64,000 bases of DNA from positions 33,640-97,639 of the IMG/VR virus record IMGVR_UViG_3300009093_000043; one strand, 5' to 3'. This document shows positions 57,892-64,000 of the stretch, one piece after another. Position 1 is the stretch's first letter. Each line of letters opens with the position of its first letter. The notes under the pieces were generated by a model. The model had not been told where the DNA came from. It ran no database searches and saw nothing but the letters and a program-made list of their open reading frames with translations. Both the position numbers and the translations under genes were made by a program. The stretch is from a virus.

Positions 57892-58728
57892 TCAACCGAT
57901 TCCGAAGAGACCTTCGAGAGCCGAGGTCTCTCGAAGAGGAAGCTGAACCTCGACTCCGAGGGGAGCGAGTCGTTCCCGCGCGCGGGCGATCGAGAGGTCC
58001 GAGATGTCACAGCCCGCGAAGTTCCGACCGGACTTCATCGCAGCCTCTCCGCACGAAGCGCTCCCCATGAAGGGATCGATCACCAGCTCGCCGGGACTGC
58101 TGGAGTTCGCGATCAGGGTCGCGAGGAGAGAGACCGGCTTCTCGGTCGGATAGGCGTGATCGACTCGCGGGGCGGTCAGTACGTCCGGCCACCCGAGCTG
58201 GAGGAGCTTCCGCTTCCCCTTCTCCAGGAAAGAGATCTCCTCCTTTGAGTTCCGCCAGTGGTACCCCATCCCGATCCGAACGTCTTCCTGGGCGAGGTCT
58301 TCGTCGAGGACAGGGATCAGACCCGTGTCCTTCCCCTTCACCTTCACCCACGTCAGCGACTTCCAGAACTTGAATCCGGCGGTCCGCCCCATCGGACGGA
58401 CCACGTCAATCATCGTCTCCTGGTCCGTGATCATGTAGAGGTGAGCGTTCCGCTTCAGGACGCGGTAGATCTCCGAGAGAAGCTCCGGGACCCTCTCGTT
58501 CTTGAAGATGCTGAACCAGGCGTTGCTGGAGCCGTCGCTCTGCGACAGGCGCGTAGTCGTCCCGGTCGAGCGGTGCTTTTCCAGGCTCTCGTACGCGTAG
58601 TCCGTGACGCACAGGTCGACCGACTCGTCCGGAAGCGTCTTCAACCAAGCGACGCTATCCATCTGGGCGAGGGTGAACCGAGGCGTGTAGGCCTCGGGGG
58701 TCGCGAGGGTATCTGTAGATGACGTCAC
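57892..58728 (-). CDS. DNA methyltransferase (N4-cytosine/N6-adenine, beta-class)
   Basis: 278 residues, GTG 58728 (GTGA overlap). Motif IV comes first: LCVTDYAYESLEKHR (42-53 region), then the target-recognition region, and motif I last: LVIDPFMGSASCGEAA (215-230) with AMKSGRNFAGCDI; this IV-to-I order defines the beta class. The catalytic tetrad is TDYAY, not the usual TDPPY/SDPPY: the final Tyr is kept but the Pro-Pro is replaced, a variant seen in some phage enzymes. PTEKPVSLL (194-202) is the family's motif X-like region. It should methylate an exocyclic amino group of A or C, probably for protection from restriction. No restriction enzyme is next to it. Confidence 0.9.
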   Translation of the reverse strand: MTSSTDTLATPEAYTPRFTLAQMDSVAWLKTLPDESVDLCVTDYAYESLEKHRSTGTTTRLSQSDGSSNAWFSIFKNERVPELLSEIYRVLKRNAHLYMITDQETMIDVVRPMGRTAGFKFWKSLTWVKVKGKDTGLIPVLDEDLAQEDVRIGMGYHWRNSKEEISFLEKGKRKLLQLGWPDVLTAPRVDHAYPTEKPVSLLATLIANSSSPGELVIDPFMGSASCGEAAMKSGRNFAGCDISDLSIARARERLAPLGVEVQLPLRETSALEGLFGIG

Positions 58729-59000
58729 GGGATCTCTTCCGGGAGGGGTTGGTCGAGGCGGAGGTAGCGACCGGTGTGGAACCAGTGAATCCGCCTCTTC
58801 GCGTAGGGGGCGCTCCTGGGGTCCTGCTCCATCACCCGAGTCCAGTAACGGACGACTTCGATTTTCGGTTGGGCTGGGGGTTTATCGAAGTCCAGGCCTG
58901 TATGTCCGAACTCGGGGCACGTAGCGCAGACCCAGAACCAACACCCTGGCATGCAGTGCTTTTCACCGCTGAAGATCTTCTCGTGGACGTGGTCGCTCAC
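58725..59000 (-). CDS. Small aromatic/Cys protein
   Basis: 91 residues, GTG 59000 (GTGA overlap). EKHCMPGCWFWVCATCPE is a four-Cys cluster, then a basic aromatic region (RRIHWFHTGRYLRL). Coupled to the methyltransferase start. Unknown. Confidence 0.6.
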   Translation of the reverse strand: MSDHVHEKIFSGEKHCMPGCWFWVCATCPEFGHTGLDFDKPPAQPKIEVVRYWTRVMEQDPRSAPYAKRRIHWFHTGRYLRLDQPLPEEIP

Positions 59001-59293
59001 AGGACTGCTCTACAGGTTGGACAAGGGAGGGTCTGATTCCCCGGAATCCCGCCCGGCCTCGGAATCAGGAAGAGAACCTCTCCTCTTCCGCGACACGTCT
59101 CGCAGTTGGGGTCGTTCGAGGGCGGAGGCTCGGAGGGAACGAAGGTGAACGTACTGGTGGTCGGATTGACACCCAGTTCTCTCTTCATCCGTTCGATACG
59201 GTCTTCCTGAGACTCGTTCTTCGCGACCGTCCGATCCCAATCGGGTTCGCCGACCACGAACTCCGCGCCCGCCTTCACGCTCTCTTCACTCAT
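58997..59293 (-). CDS. DnaJ-type zinc-knuckle protein
   Basis: 98 residues from ATG 59293, preceded by GGAGG; a GTG at 59347 is a weaker choice. Charged helix (ESQEDRIERMKRELG), Pro-rich linker, then CETCRGRGEV and CPTC, half of a DnaJ-like zinc module. Unknown function. Confidence 0.6.
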   Translation of the reverse strand: MSEESVKAGAEFVVGEPDWDRTVAKNESQEDRIERMKRELGVNPTTSTFTFVPSEPPPSNDPNCETCRGRGEVLFLIPRPGGIPGNQTLPCPTCRAVL

Positions 59294-59363
59294 CCCGACC
59301 TCCGCCGAAGGGACCTTACGTCGGAGTTGTTCGGTTGAGTAGGCCACCTCGGCTTCTTACGCC

Positions 59364-60089
59364 TCAGTCCAGATCGTCCGCGTGAGTCTCCGGCCACCCT
59401 CGCTTTTCGCGGAAGCGGATGTTCACCGGAGCACCCGTGAGATCTGACGAGGCAAGCGTGATGCCGTCTTCGGCGAGCCGGGCTTCCAGACAATCCCAGT
59501 GGAGCTGAAGATGACGCTCGGAGGGCTCGGTCGCCGTTTCCCACAGATGATTCTTCACCATGTAGTAGTCTCGAACCGGCTTCATACAGTGGAAGCAAGC
59601 GGTCTCGTACGTGGAGTAGTAGATGTTCTCCTCGACGATCCAAACGTCTTCCGGATCTTCGCGACTTCGGAGAACGAAGTCTCCCGGCTTCCCGGTCTGG
59701 TAGTAGGAACCGTCGTCGGCCAACGTCCCCCACTTCCCCTTCACCTCGAAAGGTTCTTTCGAGGTGCCTTGGGAGTTGCCGATCCGAACCGAGTCCACGA
59801 CGTTCCCCGGCTTCGGTACGGCCGTCCACCACCCGTCTGCGTCGCACTCGGTGATGTCGTACTTCTTGAAGAGGTTCTTCTTCTCCTGCTGCCACATCTC
59901 CCCGGCGTGACCAATGGAGACGAAAGCGTCAGGACGAACGGTTTGATCTCCTTCGAGGGTTCGAACCAACATCGAGGGACTGACCTTCATGTCCGAGAGG
60001 ATCGCGGTGATGTGCTTCACCCGAACCGGCCTCGTCTTCGAAGAGAGGTTCCACTCCGCGATCGAGGTGAGGTCTACCCGGACGGTCAT
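59364..60089 (-). CDS. Unknown protein
   Basis: 241 residues, ATG 60089; GCGTAAGATAGG upstream. Alpha/beta N-terminal part, many aromatic residues in the middle (DADGWWTAVPKPGNVVDSVR), a Cys/His stretch (ETACFHCMKPVRDYYMVKNH, HLQLHWDCLE) that may bind zinc. No family recognised. Confidence 0.6.
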   Translation of the reverse strand: MTVRVDLTSIAEWNLSSKTRPVRVKHITAILSDMKVSPSMLVRTLEGDQTVRPDAFVSIGHAGEMWQQEKKNLFKKYDITECDADGWWTAVPKPGNVVDSVRIGNSQGTSKEPFEVKGKWGTLADDGSYYQTGKPGDFVLRSREDPEDVWIVEENIYYSTYETACFHCMKPVRDYYMVKNHLWETATEPSERHLQLHWDCLEARLAEDGITLASSDLTGAPVNIRFREKRGWPETHADDLD

Positions 60090-60111
60090 CGGTCCTATCT
60101 TACGCTCTCCC

Positions 60112-60690
60112 TCACGAGGAGAAAGCGGGGTTGTCGTCGACCGCCCACCCCTCTCGGTTTTCGAGAAGCGTCTCTCCGATCGGAAGAGCGGGGATCTGTC
60201 CGTCCCGGTGCTTCTTCATCATACGATCGTAGAGCATGAGGTAGACGGCCGCCCCGAGGTTGACGCAGTGGCGTGTCGGGATGAAGACGCGACGGTGGCA
60301 GAGCTTCCGAATCACCGGTGGGATCGAACCGTCCTCGGGGCCGAACACGTAGATCGCGTTCTCCGGGTGCTCGAATAGAAGGAGGTTCTCGCTGCTGTCG
60401 AGTAGCTCGACCGCGACCGGGACGGCGGTCTTCGGGAAGTTCTCGAAGGGACGATCGTCCAGAACCATCTGGACGTCCGAGAACCCCTTCATCCGCTCCT
60501 CGCGAGGGAGACGCTTCGCGTCGATCACCTTGTCGGCTACACGACGACCGGTCAGCCAGACCTGCTGGATGCCGAAGCACGAGCTAGCCCGTACTGAGGC
60601 CCCCACGTTGTGAGGGTAGCGCGGGTCGAGGAGCACGATGCTGGGGGCGACGGCCTGAACGTCCCGAGCCTTCTTGAACGGATCTGACAT
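60112..60690 (-). CDS. SpoU-family (TrmH-like) RNA 2'-O-methyltransferase
   Basis: 192 residues from ATG 60690. SpoU motifs in order: DPRYPHNVGASVRAS (motif 1, N/R), YVFGPEDGSIPPVI (motif 2), and RVFIPTRHCVNLGAAVYLML (motif 3 with Asn). The trefoil-knot SPOUT fold binds S-adenosylmethionine and methylates ribose 2'-OH in tRNA or rRNA. No N-terminal L30e-like substrate domain is present, so length is that of the bare catalytic type (TrmL-like). AAGGG from GCGTAAGGG precedes the start. Target unknown. Confidence 0.88.
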   Translation of the reverse strand: MSDPFKKARDVQAVAPSIVLLDPRYPHNVGASVRASSCFGIQQVWLTGRRVADKVIDAKRLPREERMKGFSDVQMVLDDRPFENFPKTAVPVAVELLDSSENLLLFEHPENAIYVFGPEDGSIPPVIRKLCHRRVFIPTRHCVNLGAAVYLMLYDRMMKKHRDGQIPALPIGETLLENREGWAVDDNPAFSS

Positions 60691-60697
60691 CAAGCCC

Positions 60698-61414
60698 TTA
60701 CGCGGCTTGTGGGTCGGACTCCTTCTTGGAAGCCCCTTCCCATAGGATCTCGACGCCGCAGAACGGACAGTGGTTCATCATGAGTCCGGTGTCCGAGGCG
60801 CTCTTTCGATAGGCGACCCCGATCAGGCGGTCCTTCCCCGTCGTCATGTTCGTGACCACGATCGGAACGAATCCCTTCCGGTGCTCGTTGGCCATCGAGG
60901 AACCGAGAGCGTTCTCCATCGTCTTACAAAAGACGCGGCGTTCTCCGTCGCACTTCAGCGGAGCTTCCTTCATCCTCGACGTCACCGTCTTCCACTCGCT
61001 CTTCATGAGATCCTCCGTTGGAATTCGCTTCTCGAACCCGAGGGCCTGGCCCACGGTCCACTTACGCTTCAGTCGATTCCGAATGCATTCGGTGGGAAGA
61101 CCCGTCTCCGCTTCCCACTGGGAGAGTCGGAGACTCCTCCCCATGTACGAGAGTCTCAGCCCGGGGATCTTCCTAGGAGGCCTCGGGAGCCTCACCTTCG
61201 GGACTTTCGGTCGGAAGGCCGCCGTCTCCCTACGCTCCCGGTTCGAGCAGTCCTCGCACTGCCTAGAGCGACCGGCTGCCAGGTTGTTCCTGAGGACCGT
61301 CCGAGTGTTTCCGCACTCGCACTGACACTCCCAACGCGAGTTGTTGTTGCGGTCCTTCGGAGCCGGGCTCAGAAGGACCCATCGACCGATTCGAAACCCG
61401 GCCGAGAATTCCAC
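60698..61414 (-). CDS. Zinc-finger/AP2-like DNA-binding type phage protein
   Basis: 238 residues, GTG 61414. Residues 1-60 hold GRWVLLSPAPKDRNNNSRWE, CQCECGNTR and CEDCSNRE, a Cys-rich module typical of phage 'CxC..G' nuclease-associated proteins. Basic middle (PKVPKVRLPRPPRKIPG). C-terminal HCPFCGVEILWEG gives a second zinc knuckle. Probably DNA or RNA binding. No nuclease catalytic motif identified. Confidence 0.6.
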   Translation of the reverse strand: MEFSAGFRIGRWVLLSPAPKDRNNNSRWECQCECGNTRTVLRNNLAAGRSRQCEDCSNRERRETAAFRPKVPKVRLPRPPRKIPGLRLSYMGRSLRLSQWEAETGLPTECIRNRLKRKWTVGQALGFEKRIPTEDLMKSEWKTVTSRMKEAPLKCDGERRVFCKTMENALGSSMANEHRKGFVPIVVTNMTTGKDRLIGVAYRKSASDTGLMMNHCPFCGVEILWEGASKKESDPQAA

Positions 61415-61417
61415 TTT

Positions 61418-61933
61418 TCAGACGGGGAACTTCAGGCCCATGTCTCTCATCGAGAGCATAGCCTCGGCGTTCCCGCGCGCGTCGTCGACCGGATCGTGGG
61501 TGTGCTTCGTCTTTCGAAGGTGCTTGAAGTTCTGGAACGTGTCCTTCACCATCCCCTTGTAGAGGGAACCGAGGTTCGTGGAAGAGTGGCCGAACGGACA
61601 GCTTCCGAGGAAGTGGTGGAAGTACCAGCACATGAACATCCAGTCGAACCCGTTGTTGTCCGAGACGAACATCGGCTTCTGAACGGTCTTCAGCCACTCG
61701 GCGAAGCGTCTCATCTCCTCAGCCGGGTCCGGGAAGGTCAGCGTCTCTTCTCGGGTGTGGCCGCTGACGGCAAGCGCCTCCGGAACCCAGCGGGAGGAGA
61801 TCGGCTTCAGCTGCGCCTTGAAGGTCCGAGTCAATCCCGGCTCGACGATAATCGCGCCGAACGAGATCATCGAGTAGTCGTTCTCGCCGGGAATCGGCCC
61901 GTCGGTCTCCACATCACCCATTACGTACGTCAT
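61418..61933 (-). CDS. DnaQ-like 3'-5' exonuclease
   Basis: 171 residues, ATG 61933. DEDDh exonuclease motifs: GDVETDG (ExoI, Asp7/Glu9), SDNNGFDWMFM (ExoII Asp, about 97), and THDPVDDARGNAEA (ExoIII with the His-x(4)-Asp form, about 145). Length fits a stand-alone exonuclease of the DnaQ/oligoribonuclease type. Proofreading, RNA/DNA degradation or nucleotide recycling are possible. Confidence 0.88.
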   Translation of the reverse strand: MTYVMGDVETDGPIPGENDYSMISFGAIIVEPGLTRTFKAQLKPISSRWVPEALAVSGHTREETLTFPDPAEEMRRFAEWLKTVQKPMFVSDNNGFDWMFMCWYFHHFLGSCPFGHSSTNLGSLYKGMVKDTFQNFKHLRKTKHTHDPVDDARGNAEAMLSMRDMGLKFPV

Positions 61934-61943
61934 CGTTCTTCCC

Positions 61944-62444
61944 TCAGTCCCAGAGGTTGTTGAGACCGCTGAGCAGCATCATCCAGTACCAGTACGGATC
62001 CGACCACCCGGAGTGCTTGGTGACCCTCTCCTTCTCGGAGAGCATCTTGCACAGCGCGCGAGTGACGGGGTTCAGCTCAACGACGTCCCCGATCTTCCTC
62101 TGGTTGGAGGGATCGAACTTCGCGAGATCCGAACGACGGATCTTCAGCGTAGAAGTCCACATACGGGGCTGACCTCGCTTCGGCTTCGCCCTCGACTTCC
62201 GCTTCAACGTACCGTCGAGGTTGCGGAGATCGTCGAACGTGATGACGCTCTTCTTCGTCCGCTTGAAGGCTTCTTGGATCCGAACGAAGAGGTCGTAGTC
62301 GGTCTGGAACTCGCTCGTGGCGGAGAAAGGGTGGGAAGTGTACTCGTCGGACTTGTACCAGGTCTCGTCGTGTTTTCCGTTCCACTGGGCTTCCCAGTAG
62401 ATCGACTTCTTCTCACGATTGACCTTGTACTTGAACTTCAACAC
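61944..62444 (-). CDS. Unknown protein
   Basis: 166 residues, GTG 62444 after GGCGTAAGG. Basic, with a beta-rich start (FKYKVNREKKSIYWEAQWNG) and helices (DYDLFVRIQEAFKRTKKSVI). C-terminal aromatic stretch (SDPYWYWMMLLSGLNN). Unknown; the 9-base gap to the next gene keeps it in the operon. Confidence 0.6.
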   Translation of the reverse strand: MLKFKYKVNREKKSIYWEAQWNGKHDETWYKSDEYTSHPFSATSEFQTDYDLFVRIQEAFKRTKKSVITFDDLRNLDGTLKRKSRAKPKRGQPRMWTSTLKIRRSDLAKFDPSNQRKIGDVVELNPVTRALCKMLSEKERVTKHSGWSDPYWYWMMLLSGLNNLWD

Positions 62445-62453
62445 TCCGAGACC

Positions 62454-63095
62454 TTACGCCTCGCGGTCGTGCTCTACGTGGTCGAAGAGTTCGTGGAGAT
62501 CGTTCTCTAGGTAGATGTCGGGTTCGTGTCCCTCGAACGCTTCGCGAAGACCTCGGGGACCGATGAAGCCTGCCGAGATCACTCCCGCCGCTCTCGCGTC
62601 TCGGACGTCGGAGGCGAGATCTCCGACGTAGACGACCTGGTGGGGTTGGAGCCCGTGGGCCTCGCACATCTTCTGGATGTCTTCGGCCTTCCTATGGGAG
62701 AGCCCGACGATGCGATCCTCGGGGTGGAAGAGGGAATCCCTCGTCACCACTCGCTCGCGGACCCGATCTTCGTAGTGGGCGCTGACGATCCCGACGTGGA
62801 CCCCGAGCTTCTTCAGCTTCTGGACCACTTCCTCGACGCGATGGAGGTAGGGGGACTCGTCCGACTTCATGTCCCCGAAGTAGATCTCCGTGATCTCCTC
62901 TCGCGAGAGAGTGACACCTCGGGACATGTACCACTCCATGTAGGGGGACTTGAAGGTCTTCTGGAACTCCTCGAATGTCACCGGGGGTCGCCCGCACTTC
63001 GCGAGGACGCGGCAGACCCCACGGTAGATCTCGGGGATGCTGTCGATCAAGGTCCCGTCGTAGTCGAAGAAGACGGCTCGGATCTTGCGCTTCAT
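62454..63095 (-). CDS. HAD-family phosphatase (phosphoglycolate-phosphatase-like)
   Basis: 213 residues, ATG 63095. Motif I AVFFDYDGTLIDS (Asp11/Asp13), motif II VGIVSAHYED (Ser), motif III Lys in SHRKAEDIQ, motif IV VYVGDLASDVRDA. Helical cap between motifs I and II as in the PGP/beta-PGM class. It hydrolyses small phosphate esters; candidates include nucleotide or sugar phosphates, or 3'/5'-phosphates in DNA/RNA metabolism. Ends GAG GCG TAA. Confidence 0.9.
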   Translation of the reverse strand: MKRKIRAVFFDYDGTLIDSIPEIYRGVCRVLAKCGRPPVTFEEFQKTFKSPYMEWYMSRGVTLSREEITEIYFGDMKSDESPYLHRVEEVVQKLKKLGVHVGIVSAHYEDRVRERVVTRDSLFHPEDRIVGLSHRKAEDIQKMCEAHGLQPHQVVYVGDLASDVRDARAAGVISAGFIGPRGLREAFEGHEPDIYLENDLHELFDHVEHDREA

Positions 63096-63103
63096 ACCAA
63101 CCC

Positions 63104-63412
63104 CTAGAGCCGGCCCGGCCGGGCGTTGTAAGGCTTCAACAATTCGGTGATCCGACCCCTCAGCTCCCTCAGTTCTTTTCCAGGCTTTCCCTCGAACCAG
63201 AGTTCGTGGGTCGGGTTGTTGTACGTCTTCGCGAAGTACATCCTCACCACCTCCGAGGTCGAGAGGAGGCGTCGCACATCGTCGAGCGCCTTGTTCATCT
63301 CTCTGTCGCGAAGGTAGCCCGGATCGTCGTAGAGGATCCTGCAGTGGATGATGCGAGTGTTCCGACCGTGACCGGTGAGCTTTCCATCTCCGGAGTACGG
63401 CCAGCTTGTCAC
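63104..63412 (-). CDS. Small unknown protein
   Basis: 102 residues from GTG 63412 (GTGA overlap). Helical and basic (KALDDVRRLLSTSEVVRMYF, GKELRELRGRITELLKPYN). A longer frame upstream overlaps the zinc protein and is rejected. Unknown. Confidence 0.55.
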   Translation of the reverse strand: MTSWPYSGDGKLTGHGRNTRIIHCRILYDDPGYLRDREMNKALDDVRRLLSTSEVVRMYFAKTYNNPTHELWFEGKPGKELRELRGRITELLKPYNARPGRL

Positions 63413-63705
63413 GGGTACTCCGGAAGCTCGTACTTCTCGGGCCACGGAGGTTCGAGCTTCAGGCGTCGAACGCACCACACGCACTCGACCGGACGCTGGG
63501 AGAGCCACGACCCTCGGATCAGACGCGCCCCCCACTTACGGCTGCAGAAGAACCCGCAGTGGACGCACTTCTCGGTATGACCGGTGTCGCTCGGGTCCTT
63601 CCCACACCCGAGGAAACCAGGGAGGTGCTCGCGGATGTGACGGACGGCGACCGCGGGATCGTCGTCGTCCCAGCCTCGCTCCCCGAGCTTCAGCTCACGT
63701 GTCAT
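63409..63705 (-). CDS. Zinc-knuckle protein
   Basis: 98 residues, ATG 63705 overlapping the upstream stop as ATGA. Cys cluster CVHCGFFCSRKWG and a later CVWCVRR, with a His nearby, so a treble-clef or ribbon-type zinc site is likely. Coupled to the oxygenase. Unknown role. Confidence 0.6.
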   Translation of the reverse strand: MTRELKLGERGWDDDDPAVAVRHIREHLPGFLGCGKDPSDTGHTEKCVHCGFFCSRKWGARLIRGSWLSQRPVECVWCVRRLKLEPPWPEKYELPEYP

Positions 63706-64000
63706 GAGAACAGGAGATCCGTCTTCAGAACGATCTTCTCTCCACTCGTCACCGGAAGGCCTCCGTGAGGGATGTCGTGGGGGAAGATCAGCGCGTCTCC
63801 GATGCGGAGACGAGGAGCGACGACGCCCTTGAAGAACGTACCTCCGCCCTCGAACGATTCGCTCAAGCAGACGAGCACGCTGTACAGCGCGCGGTGTCCG
63901 TCTCGTTCCTCGAAGTCCTCGTCCATGTGAACGGGAACCGCGCCCTCGGCCCCCTTCAGCCGATAGAGCTTCATCTTCTCGGACACGCGGGAGGAGACGA
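63702..64000 (-). CDS. 2-oxoglutarate/Fe(II) oxygenase, P4H-like (N-terminus beyond right edge)
   Basis: The frame is open to the right edge; a GTG at 63986 is in-frame but the fold needs residues before it, so the gene continues off the window. VPVHMDEDF supplies the H-x-D Fe(II) ligands, FEGGGTFFKG the usual strand, and DIPHGGLPVTSGEKIVLKTD the distal His and the Lys that binds 2-oxoglutarate in prolyl-4-hydroxylase-like enzymes. Substrate could be protein, nucleic acid or small molecule. It adds a second 2-oxoglutarate oxygenase to the phage beside the TET/JBP fusion. Confidence 0.8.
   Translation of the reverse strand, partial: VSSRVSEKMKLYRLKGAEGAVPVHMDEDFEERDGHRALYSVLVCLSESFEGGGTFFKGVVAPRLRIGDALIFPHDIPHGGLPVTSGEKIVLKTDLLFS

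Noticed and set aside
1-64000. tRNA genes, CRISPR arrays, integrase or IS elements
   Set aside because: I looked for T-loop-like words with matching acceptor stems, regular repeats with spacers, and transposase or recombinase motifs and found none I could support; a covariance-model scan would be decisive for tRNAs.

Overview
The window looks like part of a large, GC-rich tailed dsDNA phage (or a prophage-like contig of one). Evidence for a phage: a baseplate J-like protein and a gp25-like baseplate protein at the left edge, several tail-fibre or spike-like beta-rich proteins, a 3,635-residue beta-rich structural protein, almost gapless gene packing with 4-base start/stop overlaps (ATGA, GTGA, TTGA), and dozens of small zinc-knuckle and unknown proteins. 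I recognise no tRNA, rRNA, CRISPR array, integrase or transposase. The host cannot be named. A lipobox and signal peptides on encoded proteins fit a bacterial host.

Layout. Positions 1-8.4 kb: baseplate genes on the minus strand, then plus-strand small genes, a tail-fibre-like protein (5209) and a lipoprotein metzincin protease (6933). Positions 8.4-15.2 kb: a minus-strand operon ending in a 723-residue protein that fuses a TET/JBP-type 2-oxoglutarate dioxygenase to a P-loop kinase domain, most likely a DNA base hypermodification enzyme. Positions 15.2-22.6 kb: an 863-residue virion-like protein, a four-gene plus-strand operon, a second tagged fibre gene (20327) and small minus-strand genes. 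Positions 22.6-33.6 kb: the giant protein gene. Positions 33.6-41.3 kb: a tandem paralogous pair, a transglutaminase-like protein, an ADP-ribosyltransferase-like protein, exported and zinc-knuckle proteins, and a second protein carrying the same 'IRLAH..PELR..LLPLLK' segment as the ADP-ribosyltransferase. Positions 41.4-42.9 kb: a plus-strand beta-helix spike-like protein. Positions 42.9-64 kb: almost entirely minus-strand early/accessory-type genes, including a HAD-type hydrolase (apparently frameshifted), a receiver-like protein resembling cyclic-phosphate-processing receivers, an S24/S26-like peptidase fold, RtcB RNA ligase, an HD phosphohydrolase, a DUF4326 protein, HNH-like proteins, a beta-class DNA methyltransferase, a SpoU RNA methyltransferase, a DnaQ-like exonuclease, a HAD phosphatase and a 2-oxoglutarate oxygenase cut by the right edge.

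Themes that tie the genes together: (1) DNA modification (TET/JBP-kinase fusion, DNA methyltransferase); (2) RNA repair and modification (RtcB, HAD, receiver-like protein, SpoU); (3) modular virion proteins: four plus-strand genes at 5.2, 9.3, 20.3 and 41.4 kb begin with nearly the same ~24-residue peptide, and two unrelated minus-strand proteins share another segment, both likely virion-targeting tags; (4) two recurrent non-coding signals: GCGTAA(G) just upstream of about 20 start codons, and GTGTAR-N16-CGTTAN upstream of five minus-strand genes between 39.4 and 47.0 kb, which looks like a promoter class. Every stretch of more than 300 bases contains a gene.
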